DNA of 64,000 bases from Achromobacter sp. HZ34 (GCF_002209485.1 NZ_NJIX01000007.1:248001-312000); one strand, 5' to 3'; numbered from the stretch's first letter, positions 36,445-45,784 are shown. Translations and numbers: made by a program. Notes: a model not told the origin generated them from the letters alone.

Positions 36445-37338
36445 ATGCAGGAAGCCGATCTGCCGGTCACCGTGGCCGTACAAAGCGCGGACATTCTTGG
36501 CGAAGTGCCGTTGTGGTGCGACCGTACGCGGCGTCTGTGGTGGGTGGATGTCCGCCGTCCCGCGTTGCAGTCCTACGATCCGGTATCCAGGCGCCATACC
36601 GCGCAGTGCCTGCATCCGGATCTGATCACCGGATCCATCGCGCTGCGTGACAAAGGCGGCGTGTTGCTGGCGACACCAGGAGGCTTGTTCACTTTCGATC
36701 CGGAGCAGGGCGTTGCGGCGCGCCGCATCGCGGATCCCCTGGGGGGCGCGGCAGGCATGCGCTTGAACGACGGTAAATGCGACCGGCGCGGCCGCTTCTG
36801 GGTGGGCAGCATGCATGACACCCGGCGCGAACCGCTGGGAGTCCTGTATCGCGTGGATCCGGATGGCCGCTGTACGGCCATGCTCGACGACTTCGTGCTG
36901 CCCAATGCGATCTGCTTCAGCCCCGACGACCGCACGATGTACTTCGCCGATACCCACAACCAGATGATCTGGGCCTTCGATTACGACATCGACGCCGGCG
37001 CGATATCCAACCGGCGTGTATTCAAGGACTGGACGCATCAGAAGGGGCGGCCGGACGGCGCCACGGTCGATGCGCAAGGCTATCTGTGGAATTGCATGGT
37101 GGCCTCCGGGCAGTTGATGCGGCTGGCGCCGGACGGCCGCGTCGATCGGGTCATCCAGCTGCCTGTCACCAATCCCACTTGCCCGGCCTTTGGCGGGGAA
37201 GGGCTGGCCACGCTGTTCATCACGAGCCATTCACAGCGGTTTACGCCGCAAGAGCAGGCGGCCGAGCCGCTGGCCGGCGCCGTGCTCGCCCTGGATGTCG
37301 GCGTGCGCGGCCTGCCCGAGCCCCGTTTCGGCGGATGA
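36445..37338 (+). CDS. SMP-30/gluconolactonase-family lactonase
   Basis: A 297-residue six-bladed propeller starting behind AGGGAGC. The expected metal ligands are in place: glutamate in ILGEVPLW near residue 20, asparagines in MRLNDGKCD near 104 and LPNAICFSPDD near 153, and aspartate in RPDGATVD near 200. Such enzymes open sugar-acid lactones using a divalent cation. It follows the RraA-like gene by 14 bases. Its product would be an open-chain sugar acid, a sensible precursor for the two aldolases of the operon. Confidence 0.92.
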   Translation: MQEADLPVTVAVQSADILGEVPLWCDRTRRLWWVDVRRPALQSYDPVSRRHTAQCLHPDLITGSIALRDKGGVLLATPGGLFTFDPEQGVAARRIADPLGGAAGMRLNDGKCDRRGRFWVGSMHDTRREPLGVLYRVDPDGRCTAMLDDFVLPNAICFSPDDRTMYFADTHNQMIWAFDYDIDAGAISNRRVFKDWTHQKGRPDGATVDAQGYLWNCMVASGQLMRLAPDGRVDRVIQLPVTNPTCPAFGGEGLATLFITSHSQRFTPQEQAAEPLAGAVLALDVGVRGLPEPRFGG

Positions 37339-37395
37339 CCTGATCGTCGGCGCCGGCGCATGACGACAAGGAAAATAAAATGAGGAGACAACGCC

Positions 37396-38352
37396 GTGTT
37401 CATGAAAGCCAAACGTGTGGCGGGCGCCCTGGCTGTCGCGGCCGGTTGCCTGGTGGCCGCGCCAGGCTTGGCGACGGAGGTCGTCAAGATCGTCGTGCCG
37501 TTCGCCGCCGGCGGCCCGGCTGACCAGATTGCGCGCATCGTCGCGCCGGGCCTGAGCCAGGCGCTCGGCAAGTCCGTGATCGTGGAAAACCGCGGCGGCG
37601 CGGGCGGGACGGTCGGGGTGGCCTATGCGGCAAAGGCAGCGCCTGATGGTGCCACGCTCCTGCTGACCACATCCAGCCTGGTGATGAGCGCCGGCACCAC
37701 GCCGAAGCTGCCGTGCGACCCGCGCAAGGATGTGGAGCCCGTCTATCTGTTGGGAGAAGTGCAGACCATGCTGGCGGTGCGGCCCAACCTGGGGGTCGAT
37801 ACGCTCAAGGAGCTGACCGCCAAGGCCGCACAGACCAAGCTGAATTACGGTTCGACCGGCGTGGGCGGCACGATGCACATCGGCGCGGAGTTGTACGCAC
37901 GCACGGCCCATGTGCCGCTGGTACACATCCCCTATCGCGGCGCCGCGCCGGCGCTGGTGGACCTGATGGCGGGGACCGTAGACCTGGTGAATGCGGACGT
38001 GCCGGTGCTCAAGCCGTATATCCAGGATGGCAGGCTCAAGGGACTGGTCATTTTCGATACCAGGCGCTCGCCGCTGCTGCCGGACATCCCGACCGCGCAG
38101 GAAGCGGGCATGCCCCAACTGCTGATGACCAACTGGTACGGCATCTTCGTGCCGGCGGGGGTGGCGCCTGCGCTGCGGCAGGCGCTGGCGCAGGCCCTGG
38201 CGAAAACCGTCAAACAGCCTGACGTCGCCGCGAAACTGGCCGATGCCGGTTTCAGCAATCCGCAGGATACCGCTGCGTTCAAGCAACGCCTGGACGCGGA
38301 CTTTGCCCGCTGGGTGCCATGGCTGAAAGCGGCCGGCATCCGCACGGAATGA
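37396..38352 (+). CDS. Bug-family (TctC) periplasmic solute-binding protein
   Basis: A 318-residue exported protein starting at a GTG eight bases after GAGGAG. The signal peptide (AGALAVAAGCLVAAPGLA) ends near residue 27 and is followed by VVKIVVPFAAGGPADQIARI. It is the third gene of the RraA operon, so its ligand is probably the sugar acid or lactone used by the neighbouring enzymes. As elsewhere in the window, no TctA/TctB membrane partner is nearby. Confidence 0.93.
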   Translation: MFMKAKRVAGALAVAAGCLVAAPGLATEVVKIVVPFAAGGPADQIARIVAPGLSQALGKSVIVENRGGAGGTVGVAYAAKAAPDGATLLLTTSSLVMSAGTTPKLPCDPRKDVEPVYLLGEVQTMLAVRPNLGVDTLKELTAKAAQTKLNYGSTGVGGTMHIGAELYARTAHVPLVHIPYRGAAPALVDLMAGTVDLVNADVPVLKPYIQDGRLKGLVIFDTRRSPLLPDIPTAQEAGMPQLLMTNWYGIFVPAGVAPALRQALAQALAKTVKQPDVAAKLADAGFSNPQDTAAFKQRLDADFARWVPWLKAAGIRTE

Positions 38353-38381
38353 AATGCAGTCGCAGGAGAGGCATCCAATTC

Positions 38382-38699
38382 ATGATCTTCGAACAGCGCA
38401 CTTACACGGTCGTCCACGGCCGCATGGACGAGTACCTGGCCCGCTACGAGCGGGACGCCTTGCCCCTGCAGCGCAAGTACCTGGGCCGGCTGCTGGGGTT
38501 CTTCGTCAGTGACATCGGACCGCTCAACCAGGTCGTCCATATCTGGGTCTATGACAGCCTGGCCGACCGCGAGCAACGGCGCCAGGCGCTCGACGACGAT
38601 CCGGCATGGCGGGCATTCAAGGTCGGCAACCGCGGTACGTTCGTGGGGCAGGAGGTCAAGATACTGAATCCGGCGCCGTTCTGCCCCATCCACATATGA
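38382..38699 (+). CDS. NIPSNAP-family protein
   Basis: A 105-residue protein from the ATG at 38382, behind a distant GGAGAGG. MIFEQRTYTVVHGRMDEYLARYE and the later VVHIWVYDSLADREQRRQAL are typical of NIPSNAP domains, a dimeric ferredoxin-like fold. Bacterial members are often found in catabolic operons, where their role is unsettled (possibly ligand binding or enzyme support). It lies between the Bug gene and the HpcH/HpaI aldolase. Confidence 0.85.
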   Translation: MIFEQRTYTVVHGRMDEYLARYERDALPLQRKYLGRLLGFFVSDIGPLNQVVHIWVYDSLADREQRRQALDDDPAWRAFKVGNRGTFVGQEVKILNPAPFCPIHI

Positions 38700-38724
38700 A
38701 GCCTGTGAAGCGTATGAAGACAGG

Positions 38725-39546
38725 ATGACCATGGCGAACGATGACCTGTCTTCCTTGACGCGAAATCCGCTCAAGGAACGCCTTGCGCGTGGCGAGCTGG
38801 CGGCGTCCATGAGCCTGCGTATCTCGCGCAGCCATGAGATAGGGCGGATCGCGGCCAGCGCGGGCTTCAGCACGCTCTATGTCGATCTCGAACATAGCGT
38901 GCTGTCGCTGGAGACGGCCGCCATGCTGTGCCATGCGGCGCGCGAGGCGGGTGTGGTGCCATTGGTGCGTGTGCCCGGTGTCGATGCGGCCTTCATTGGC
39001 CGGGTCCTCGATGGCTGCGCCATGGGCCTGATCCTGCCGCACATCGAGGACGCCAGCCAGGCGCGCGCCGCGGTTGCCGCGGCCATGTATCCGCCCAGGG
39101 GCGGGCGCTCCATGGGCTCGGGACAAGCGCTATTGCATTACCGGAGCTTCCCGGCCGCGCAGGCGGCCAGCGCATTGAACGCATCCCTTTTCATCGCCGT
39201 CATGGTGGAAAGCGCGGCGGGCCTGGGCGCGGTCGATGCCATCGCGGCCGTGGATGGCGTGGACATGCTTTTCGTCGGGGCAGGGGACCTGGGCGCGGAA
39301 CTTGGCTGGGCCGATGGCGACGACGATGTCGTGGTGGCTGTCTTCGAGCGGGTGCTGGCGGCCGCCCGGTCTCACGGAAAATTCGTGGGGGCCGGTGGCA
39401 TCGCGAATCGGCCGGAAGTCATGCGGCGGGTCTTGCGCTTGGGCGTGCGCTTCGTTTCCACGGGCACGGACTTGGGCTTCCTGGCCAGCGGCGCCGCGCG
39501 GCAACTGGCCGTGGTCACGCAGGCGCATCAGGATGCGTCGGCATAG
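38725..39546 (+). CDS. HpcH/HpaI-type class II pyruvate aldolase
   Basis: A 273-residue protein; Met3 at 38731, five bases after AGGA, is an equally good start. NPLKERLARGELAASMSLRISRSHEIGRIAASAGFSTLYVDLEHS is the N-terminal family pattern, and the glutamate in VMVESAAGL near residue 155 is the metal ligand. Such enzymes cleave 2-oxo-4-hydroxy acids to pyruvate or glyoxylate and an aldehyde. It closes the operon, so the pathway probably ends in central metabolites. Confidence 0.9.
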   Translation: MTMANDDLSSLTRNPLKERLARGELAASMSLRISRSHEIGRIAASAGFSTLYVDLEHSVLSLETAAMLCHAAREAGVVPLVRVPGVDAAFIGRVLDGCAMGLILPHIEDASQARAAVAAAMYPPRGGRSMGSGQALLHYRSFPAAQAASALNASLFIAVMVESAAGLGAVDAIAAVDGVDMLFVGAGDLGAELGWADGDDDVVVAVFERVLAAARSHGKFVGAGGIANRPEVMRRVLRLGVRFVSTGTDLGFLASGAARQLAVVTQAHQDASA

Positions 39547-39599
39547 GCAGGAAATGAACCTTGCCCGCGGGTTGGATTCCGCAGACATTGGCAGAATGC

Positions 39600-39630
39600 A
39601 AAAAGGGGCAAAATCATGAGATTTTGCCCC
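39600..39630 (-). terminator. Rho-independent terminator downstream of tRNA-Gly
   Basis: GGGGCAAAATC and GATTTTGCCCC form a perfect 11-bp stem with loop ATGA. Read leftward the stem is followed by five T residues (39600-39604 region), so it ends the leftward tRNA transcript. It may also stop the rightward aldolase operon, though without a T-run on that side. Confidence 0.75.
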
Positions 39631-39688
39631 TCTTGCCACCGACTTGCAGTTTCCCTGGAAGCCAGGGCAATACTGCGAATCGAAATTC

Positions 39689-39764
39689 TGGAGCGGGAGA
39701 CGAGTCTCGAACTCGCGACCTCAACCTTGGCAAGGTTGCGCTCTACCAACTGAGCTACTCCCGC
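39689..39764 (-). tRNA. tRNA-Gly (anticodon GCC), CCA encoded
   Basis: On the minus strand the acceptor arms GCGGGAG and CTCCCGC pair over 7 bp, followed by discriminator T and an encoded CCA. The D-arm AGCTCAGTTGGTAGAGC, anticodon stem-loop AACCT-TGCCAAG-GTT with anticodon GCC, and GTTCGAGAC in the T-arm are all standard. Length is 76 nt with the CCA. Confidence 0.97.
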
Positions 39765-39815
39765 ATTCGCGTAAAATCAGCGAAGAAAGAAACTATAGCA
39801 CAAGTGACCCTGTAC

Positions 39816-40982
39816 ATGTCAAACACCCCGGCCTCGTCCGGCACTGCCCAGTCTCTCCCGAACAACACCGCCTCCGTGTCCGCGCCGCACGCGGCGTTGA
39901 TCCCGCGCTCCGCCGATCTCACGCCGTTCAATACGCTTGGACTGCGGTCGCAGGCGGCGCATTACGTGCGCATCGACGATCCCGCGCAATTGCCGGCCTT
40001 GTCGGACCTGGCAGCGCGACATGGCAGGCTGTTGGTCCTCGGCGGCGGCAGCAATATGGTGCTGCCGGCGCAAGTGGACGGGCTGGTGGCCCACATGGGC
40101 TTGCGCGGCGTGCGGCTGGTCGAGCAGCGCGCCGACGCCTGGATCGTCGAAGCCGCCGGTGGCGAGGTCTGGCACGATTTCGTCCAGTACTGCCTGGCCC
40201 AAGGCTGGGACGGCCTGGAAAACCTGTCCCTGATCCCGGGTACGGTGGGCGCCGCGCCGGTGCAGAACATTGGCGCGTATGGCGTCGAAATGGATAGCCG
40301 CTTCGATAGCCTGACCGCCTGGGACGTGACGCGACGCGAACTCGTGCACATGGATCGCGCGGATTGCCGGTTCGCTTATCGGGACAGCCGCTTCAAGCAC
40401 GAACCCGCCGGCCGCTGGCTCATCGTCGCCGTCCGCTTCGCCCTGCCGCGCCCGTGGCGCCCGGTGCTCGACTACCCGGACCTGCAGCGCCATCCGGGGC
40501 TGGCCGGGATCGAGACCGGTAACTCCGAATCGGGCACAGGAGCAGGCACCGCCACCGCCACCGCAAGCAGCACCGGCGTCGGCGCAGCCACCGTGACCGC
40601 GCGTGCCATTGCCGATGCCGTCTGCGACATCCGTCGCGCCAAGCTGCCCGATCCGGTCCGCATCGGCAACGCCGGCAGCTTCTTCAAGAATCCCATCGTC
40701 GATGCCGCGCAACGCGACGCGCTCGCCGCGCGTTGCCCCGGCCTGGTGTCCTATCCCCAGGCCGATGGCCGCTACAAACTGGCGGCTGGCTGGCTGATCG
40801 ACCAGTGTGGCTGGAAAGGCAAAAGCCTGGGCCCCGCAGGTGTCCACGAACGCCAAGCCCTGGTACTGGTCAATCGCGGCGGCGCGCAAGCCGCCGACAT
40901 CCTCGCCCTGGCCCGCGCCATCCAGGCCGACGTCCAGTCACGCTTCGGCGTGTCCCTGGAGGCCGAGCCGGTCGTCGTATGA
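39816..40982 (+). CDS. murB: UDP-N-acetylenolpyruvoylglucosamine reductase
   Basis: A 388-residue type I MurB that makes UDP-N-acetylmuramate in peptidoglycan synthesis with NADPH and FAD. FAD-binding motifs [10 protein letters not shown] (about 69-78) and [18 protein letters not shown] (about 140-157), the catalytic serine in NAGSFFKNP near 291 and the C-terminal glutamate in LEAEPVVV are present. The protein is longer than the usual 340-350 because of an Ala-Thr-Gly-rich insertion at about residues 232-258. I chose the ATG at 39816 because any longer frame would run back through the tRNA-Gly gene. Confidence 0.95.
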   Translation: MSNTPASSGTAQSLPNNTASVSAPHAALIPRSADLTPFNTLGLRSQAAHYVRIDDPAQLPALSDLAARHGRLLVLGGGSNMVLPAQVDGLVAHMGLRGVRLVEQRADAWIVEAAGGEVWHDFVQYCLAQGWDGLENLSLIPGTVGAAPVQNIGAYGVEMDSRFDSLTAWDVTRRELVHMDRADCRFAYRDSRFKHEPAGRWLIVAVRFALPRPWRPVLDYPDLQRHPGLAGIETGNSESGTGAGTATATASSTGVGAATVTARAIADAVCDIRRAKLPDPVRIGNAGSFFKNPIVDAAQRDALAARCPGLVSYPQADGRYKLAAGWLIDQCGWKGKSLGPAGVHERQALVLVNRGGAQAADILALARAIQADVQSRFGVSLEAEPVVV

Positions 40983-41065
40983 AAGATGGGGCGCGGGAAT
41001 CCCGGCTCTTCCGCAACCTGAGGACCCTTGCCCCGGCGGCAGACCCTGCGACTCCGCAGAAACGA

Positions 41066-41091
41066 CAAGGGATCCTCTTGGGGATCCCTTG
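41066..41091. terminator. Hairpin between convergent murB and dapB
   Basis: CAAGGGATCC and GGATCCCTTG form a perfect 10-bp stem with a 6-base loop in the gap between the two convergent genes. The T-tract is weak on both sides, so it may work as a bidirectional but partial terminator. Confidence 0.5.
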
Positions 41092-41136
41092 AATAAACTT
41101 CATCCAGGCCGCAGGCCAACGTGAACGCGCCCCGGC

Positions 41137-41928
41137 CTACAGCCCCAGCACCGCGTTCATATCGAACAGCCCACGATCCATATCGGCCAGGAACCCCGCG
41201 GCCCGCACGCTGCCTTGGGCATAACCCTGCCGGCTGTTGCTGCGATGGGTGATCTCGACCCGCTCGCCCGCCCCGCAGAAGTACACCGTGTGCTCACCCA
41301 CGATATCCCCCCCACGCACCACGGAAAAACCTATCGTGCCGGTCTCGCGCGGCCCCGTTTCGCCTTCGCGCGTCCAGGTCGCCACGTCGGGCAGGTTCAC
41401 GCCCCAGGCCTGGGCCACGGTCTCGCCCATCTTCAATGCCGTGCCGGACGGCGCGTCCACCTTGTTGCGATGGTGGGCTTCGAAAACTTCCACGTCATAG
41501 CCGGAATTCAAGATCCGCGCGGCCAGCTCCAGCACCTTGAGCGTCGCATTCACGCCGATGCTCATGTTCGGCGCGAACACGATGGCGATGTCCTGGCTGG
41601 CGCGCTGGATGGCGGCACGCCCGGCATCGTCGAACCCCGTGGTGCCGATCACCATCTTCACCTTATGGCGCAGGCAGGCGTCCAGATGGACCAGGGTGCC
41701 TTCGGGCCGGGTGAAGTCGATCAGGCAGTCGGCCTGGGCGAGGGCGGCCAGGTCGTCGGTAATGCGCACGCCAGTCGCGCGGCCCAGGAAGGCGCCGGCG
41801 TCCGTGCCGACATCGCTGCTGCCTTGGCGGTCGAGCGCCACGGCCAGCTCCATGCCGGGCGTGTTGAGCACGGTTTCGATAAGCATGCGGCCCATGCGGC
41901 CGCCTGCGCCGGCGATTGCGATGCGCAT
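41137..41928 (-). CDS. dapB: 4-hydroxy-tetrahydrodipicolinate reductase
   Basis: A 263-residue enzyme of the diaminopimelate/lysine pathway using NAD(P)H. The nucleotide-binding loop GAGGRMG is at residues 7-13. The catalytic region [20 protein letters not shown] (about 149-168) holds the proton-donor histidine and substrate-binding lysine. Length is the usual one. It follows bamE on the same strand with a 25-base gap. Confidence 0.97.
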   Translation of the reverse strand: MRIAIAGAGGRMGRMLIETVLNTPGMELAVALDRQGSSDVGTDAGAFLGRATGVRITDDLAALAQADCLIDFTRPEGTLVHLDACLRHKVKMVIGTTGFDDAGRAAIQRASQDIAIVFAPNMSIGVNATLKVLELAARILNSGYDVEVFEAHHRNKVDAPSGTALKMGETVAQAWGVNLPDVATWTREGETGPRETGTIGFSVVRGGDIVGEHTVYFCGAGERVEITHRSNSRQGYAQGSVRAAGFLADMDRGLFDMNAVLGL

Positions 41929-41953
41929 AACGATGTCCTTCGGAACGGCGTTT

Positions 41954-42511
41954 TTACAGAGGCGTTGGCGAAGACGAGCCAGGGACGGGAATGGCTCCCG
42001 GCGTGCTGGAGTTCGTCGGCGCGGGCGGCGTGACCGTCACGTTGCCACGCACCTTTTCGTCCTCGCTCTTGGCGCGCTGGGCATCTTCCAGCGTCTGGCG
42101 GTTTTCCGCCTCGGAGCGCTTGACGTCCTGGTTGGCCAGCTGGAAGGGCTGCAGGTCAGGCTGTTCGTCGCCTTGCCAGCGCACCAGCTTGTCATCCTTG
42201 AACCAGACGGTGAACTTGCGCTCCTGCGACTTGCCGTAGCCGGGCTTGTAGTAATAGGGGAAATCCCAACGGTCCGCGTGCAGCACGCTGGTCAGGGTGG
42301 GGCTGCCCAGCGCGAAGCGCACTTGTTCGCGCGTCATACCGGTTTGCAGCAGGGCGACCTGCTCACTGGTCACCCAGTTGCCCTGTTGTACTGGAGCCTT
42401 ATAGGGGAATCCCCATTTTCCAGAAGCGCAGCCGGCCAACGCAAAAACGATGGTTGCGGCGGCAAAACCCGCCTGCAGGCGGCGCGAAGAGATGCGGACG
42501 ATGGTGGACAC
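41954..42511 (-). CDS. bamE: Outer-membrane assembly lipoprotein BamE (SmpA/OmlA)
   Basis: A 185-residue lipoprotein. The signal peptide ends in the lipobox LAGC near residue 28. The BamE fold covers about residues 45-120 ([27 protein letters not shown], then FPYYYKPG). The Pro/Ser/Thr-rich C-terminal tail is longer than in enterobacterial BamE (about 113 residues) and probably disordered. It is a subunit of the BAM complex that folds outer-membrane barrels such as the LptD encoded at 60972. It is divergent from fur, a widespread arrangement. Confidence 0.93.
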   Translation of the reverse strand: MSTIVRISSRRLQAGFAAATIVFALAGCASGKWGFPYKAPVQQGNWVTSEQVALLQTGMTREQVRFALGSPTLTSVLHADRWDFPYYYKPGYGKSQERKFTVWFKDDKLVRWQGDEQPDLQPFQLANQDVKRSEAENRQTLEDAQRAKSEDEKVRGNVTVTPPAPTNSSTPGAIPVPGSSSPTPL

Positions 42512-42529
42512 TAACGGGCCCCCGTAATG

Positions 42530-42550
42530 GATACTGGCAAAACCGGTATC
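42530..42550. promoter_or_regulatory. Inverted repeat in the bamE-fur divergent promoter
   Basis: GATACTGG and CCGGTATC pair at 7 of 8 positions across a CAAAA spacer. The repeat lies 19 bases from the bamE start and overlaps AT-rich promoter-like sequence (TATCATAAAGG) ahead of fur. Which protein binds is unknown; it does not look like a Fur box. Confidence 0.4.
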
Positions 42551-42662
42551 ATAAAGGTTTAAATCAAATCCAGTGCTGGCAGCGGATGCGCGGCTCGGCT
42601 TGCCGGTTCACGGCGGGCTGGCAACCCCCCTCCGGCGTCGGCGCAGCGGAAATTAACACACC

Positions 42663-43082
42663 ATGACCGATCAAAGCGAATTGAAGACCATGGGTTTGAA
42701 GGCGACGTTCCCGCGCCTGAAGATTCTGGACATTTTCCGCAAGGCGGAACAGCGCCATCTTAGCGCGGAAGATGTCTACCGCGCCCTCATCAACGAAAAC
42801 GTCGAAATCGGGCTGGCCACGGTCTACCGCGTCCTGACCCAGTTCGAACAGGCTGGCATCCTGGCGCGTAGCCAGTTCGACAGCGGCAAGGCCGTCTTCG
42901 AGCTCAACGATGGCGACCACCACGACCACCTGATCTGCACCAACTGCGGAAAAGTCGTGGAATTTTCCGATGTGGACATCGAAAAGCGCCAGCACAAGGT
43001 GGCCAAGGACAACGGCTTCTCGCTGGAATCCCACGCCATGGTGCTCTACGGCGTCTGCAGTGACTGCAGCGGCCGCCGTTGA
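42663..43082 (+). CDS. fur: Ferric uptake regulator
   Basis: A 139-residue iron-responsive repressor. The winged helix is at residues 10-80 ([39 protein letters not shown]). The metal-binding [11 protein letters not shown] near 89-99 and the C-terminal CSDC pair are present. It should repress the receptor at 12164 and the fecIR operon when iron is plentiful, matching the Fur-like sites in front of them. It is divergent from bamE. Confidence 0.97.
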   Translation: MTDQSELKTMGLKATFPRLKILDIFRKAEQRHLSAEDVYRALINENVEIGLATVYRVLTQFEQAGILARSQFDSGKAVFELNDGDHHDHLICTNCGKVVEFSDVDIEKRQHKVAKDNGFSLESHAMVLYGVCSDCSGRR

Positions 43083-43109
43083 TTCACCACCGGCCGTAGC
43101 TGGCCACCC

Positions 43110-44753
43110 TCAGGTCGCCAGCATCTCCCGCGCATGCTTGCGGGTGGTGTCCGTAATGCGGATGCCCCCCAGCATGCGGGCGATTTCCTCGACCCGGTCC
43201 GACGCGTCCAGTTCCGTGATGCGCGACTGTGTCGTACCCTTGCTTTCGGCCTTGCTGACCCGGTAATGGGAGCCCCCGCGCGCCGCCACCTGGGGCAGGT
43301 GGGTCACGCACAGGACCTGGTGGCGCTGGCCCAGTTCACCCAGCAAACGTCCCACCACTTCCGCCACCGCACCGCCCACGCCGCTGTCGACTTCGTCGAA
43401 AATCAGGGTCGGTACGCGGGCCGCGCTACTGGCAATCACTGACAGCGCCAGGGAAATCCGCGACAGTTCGCCGCCCGACGCCACCTTGGCCAGGGCTCGC
43501 GGCGTCACGCCAGCGTGGCCGGCCACCTGGAATTCGACCACGTCATCGCCCTGCGCCGAGGCCGCGCCGGCCGCCACTTCCACTTCGAAGCGGCCGCCTT
43601 GCATGGCCAGGGTCTGCATGGCCTGGGTTACCAGCTTGCTCAAGTCCTTGGCGGTCTTGCGGCGCGCCGTCGTCAGTTTGGTGGCGGCCTTGGTGTACTC
43701 CGCCTGGGCTGCCTCGGTCTGCTTGCGCAGGGTGTCGACGTCGCCCGCCGCCTGCAGGGCGTCCAGTTGCTGGCGCAGGCTGGCGGCCAGTTGCGGCAGG
43801 GTTTCCGGTTCGACCTTGAACTTGCGCGCCGTCTCGAACACATCGCCCAGGCGCTGCTCGGCCTGCGCCAGGCGCGCCGGGTCCAGTTCGACCTTGCTGA
43901 CATAGTTGTTGAGGTCGGACACGGCTTCGGTGATGGCGATGCTGGCCGATTCCAGTTCCTCGCAGACGCCCTTGAGCGCCGGATCGTGGCGCAACTGCTG
44001 CTGCAGCAGATGCAGGGCGGCGTTGACCCGGTTGCTGGCCGAATCGTCTTCGCCGTCCAGCGCCTCGATGGCCTGGGCGGCGCCGTCCAGCAAGGACTGC
44101 GCATGCGACAGGCGGCTGTGTTCGGTCTGCAGGACTTCCCATTCACCCGGCTGCGGCGCCAGGCGTTCCAGCTCGCCGGCCTGCCAGGCCAGGCGTTCGC
44201 GCTCGGCTTCGCGGGACGCGCTGTCGCGTTCGGCGGCTTCCAGCTGCTTGACGCGTTCGCGCCAGGTCTTCCAGGCCTGCCCCACCGTGCCGCGCAGTTC
44301 GCCATGGCCGCCATGGGTGTCCAGCAGGTCGCGCTGGGCGTCGGCGCGCATCAGGCTCTGGTGCGCATGCTGGCCGTGGATGTCGACCAGGCTGTCGCCC
44401 AGTTCGCGCAGCTGCGCGACGGTGGCGGGCACGCCGTTGATGAAGGCGCGGCTGCGGCCTTGCGGATCGACCACGCGGCGCAGGACCAGTTCGTCCTCGG
44501 CCTCGATTTCGCGCTCGGCCAGCCAGGGACGCAGGTGGTCCGGGGTGTCGAACACCGCGCTGATGTCCGCGCGCGTGGCGCCTTCGCGCAGCACGCCGGC
44601 GTCGGCGCGGCCGCCCAGCGTCAACGCCAGGGCGTCGATCAGTATCGATTTGCCGGCGCCGGTTTCGCCGGAAAACACAGTGAATCCCGCGCCGAAATGA
44701 ATATCGGCCAGGTCGACAATGACAAAATCCCGGATATGCAGGGTGCGCAGCAT
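43110..44753 (-). CDS. recN: DNA repair ATPase RecN
   Basis: A 547-residue SMC-like protein, usual for RecN. Walker A GETGAGKSILIDAL is at about residues 31-44, Walker B LIFDEVDSGVGG near 449 and the central 300 residues are coiled coil. It acts in double-strand break repair by bringing DNA ends together. It follows nadK with a 13-base gap on the same strand, a common pair in this lineage. Confidence 0.96.
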   Translation of the reverse strand: MLRTLHIRDFVIVDLADIHFGAGFTVFSGETGAGKSILIDALALTLGGRADAGVLREGATRADISAVFDTPDHLRPWLAEREIEAEDELVLRRVVDPQGRSRAFINGVPATVAQLRELGDSLVDIHGQHAHQSLMRADAQRDLLDTHGGHGELRGTVGQAWKTWRERVKQLEAAERDSASREAERERLAWQAGELERLAPQPGEWEVLQTEHSRLSHAQSLLDGAAQAIEALDGEDDSASNRVNAALHLLQQQLRHDPALKGVCEELESASIAITEAVSDLNNYVSKVELDPARLAQAEQRLGDVFETARKFKVEPETLPQLAASLRQQLDALQAAGDVDTLRKQTEAAQAEYTKAATKLTTARRKTAKDLSKLVTQAMQTLAMQGGRFEVEVAAGAASAQGDDVVEFQVAGHAGVTPRALAKVASGGELSRISLALSVIASSAARVPTLIFDEVDSGVGGAVAEVVGRLLGELGQRHQVLCVTHLPQVAARGGSHYRVSKAESKGTTQSRITELDASDRVEEIARMLGGIRITDTTRKHAREMLAT

Positions 44754-44766
44754 GTTCGAGGGGGAG

Positions 44767-45666
44767 TTATTCGGGAGTCTCGGTCCCTTGCGGCATCAGG
44801 TTCCAATGCAGCTTGCGACGCAGCGTCGTGAAGAAGCTGTAGCCCTCGGGATGCAGAAAGCGGATGGTGTGCGGCGCGCGCCGCACGACGATGCGGTCGC
44901 CTGGCTGAAGATCAGACCAGGTCTGCATGTCGAAATGACAGGACGCGCCGCTTTCGACACGGCCCATCGCGGTGACGGTCATGCTGAGTTCGCTGGTGAC
45001 CGGCAGGGCTATGGGACGGTTGGAAAGCGTTTGGGGAGCCACCGGCACCAGCAGCATGGCCGCGATGCCCGGGTGCAGGATGGGACCGTTGGCCGACAGC
45101 GCATAGGCCGTCGATCCGGTCGGCGTGGCGACGATCAGGCCGTCGGCGCGCAGCGTGTACATGAAGACGCCATCCAGCTCGACGCGCACTTCGATCATGC
45201 CGCCGCGGCCGGCGCGGTTCAGCACCACATCGTTCAGCGCCGACGCCGAATACATCTCCTGGTCGCCGCGCATGACGCTGCCTTGCAGCAGCATGCGGTC
45301 TTCGGCGACACAGTTGCCTTCCAGCACGCGGGCCAGCGCATTCTGCGCATCTTCCAGCGGAATGTCGGTGATGAAGCCCAGGCGACCGTGGTTGACGCCC
45401 ACCAGCGGCACGCCAAACGGCGCCAGGTAGCGGGCGACGCCCAGCATGGTGCCGTCGCCGCCCATGACGATGGCCAGGGAGGCCTGCTTGCCGATTTCTT
45501 CCAGGGTGGCGACCGGATATTCCTCCAGGCCCGTATTGCGGGCCGTGTCGGCCTCGATCAACACCGCGCGGCCTGCCTGCGTCAGCATATGGGCGAGCGC
45601 GCGCAAAGGCGCATCCAGGCCGGTGTCCTGGTGTCTGCCGATCAAAGCGACGGTGGGAAAATGCAT
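44767..45666 (-). CDS. nadK: NAD kinase
   Basis: A 299-residue enzyme that phosphorylates NAD to NADP with ATP. The GGDG motif is in VMGGDGTMLG near residue 72, and NHGRLGFITD and SALNDVVLNR are the other family blocks. I chose the ATG at 45666, which gives the usual length; longer frames run toward hrcA. It is divergent from hrcA across 118 bases and is followed by recN. Confidence 0.96.
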   Translation of the reverse strand: MHFPTVALIGRHQDTGLDAPLRALAHMLTQAGRAVLIEADTARNTGLEEYPVATLEEIGKQASLAIVMGGDGTMLGVARYLAPFGVPLVGVNHGRLGFITDIPLEDAQNALARVLEGNCVAEDRMLLQGSVMRGDQEMYSASALNDVVLNRAGRGGMIEVRVELDGVFMYTLRADGLIVATPTGSTAYALSANGPILHPGIAAMLLVPVAPQTLSNRPIALPVTSELSMTVTAMGRVESGASCHFDMQTWSDLQPGDRIVVRRAPHTIRFLHPEGYSFFTTLRRKLHWNLMPQGTETPE

Positions 45667-45747
45667 GGTCGAGCGCCGAGGTGGATCAAAAATCAAAGCT
45701 ATTTTTCGTCGATTATATGGGGCCATATTTCGGTTTGCTGGACAAAA

Positions 45748-45778
45748 TTGGCACCGTTGCAAAAAGATTCCTTAGAAT
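45748..45778 (+). promoter_or_regulatory. Candidate hrcA promoter, possibly giving a leaderless transcript
   Basis: TTGGCA (45748-45753) is followed after 18-19 bases by TTAGAAT. Only six bases separate this -10-like hexamer from the hrcA ATG, and there is no Shine-Dalgarno sequence. If it is used, the transcript would begin at or next to the start codon. Confidence 0.35.
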
Positions 45779-45784
45779 AGCGCC

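Noticed and set aside
39600-39770. tRNA-Gly as an integration site for a mobile element
   Set aside because: No integrase gene and no direct repeat of the tRNA 3-prime end was seen nearby. The flanking genes look chromosomal.
39561-39815. An N-terminal extension of murB
   Set aside because: The frame is open back to 39561 but would run through the tRNA-Gly gene and its terminator. The conserved enzyme starts after 39816.
42512-42662. A Fur box for fur autoregulation
   Set aside because: The gap contains AT-rich sequence and an inverted repeat, but no interlocked GATAAT/ATTATC pattern like those at 12118 and 27101.
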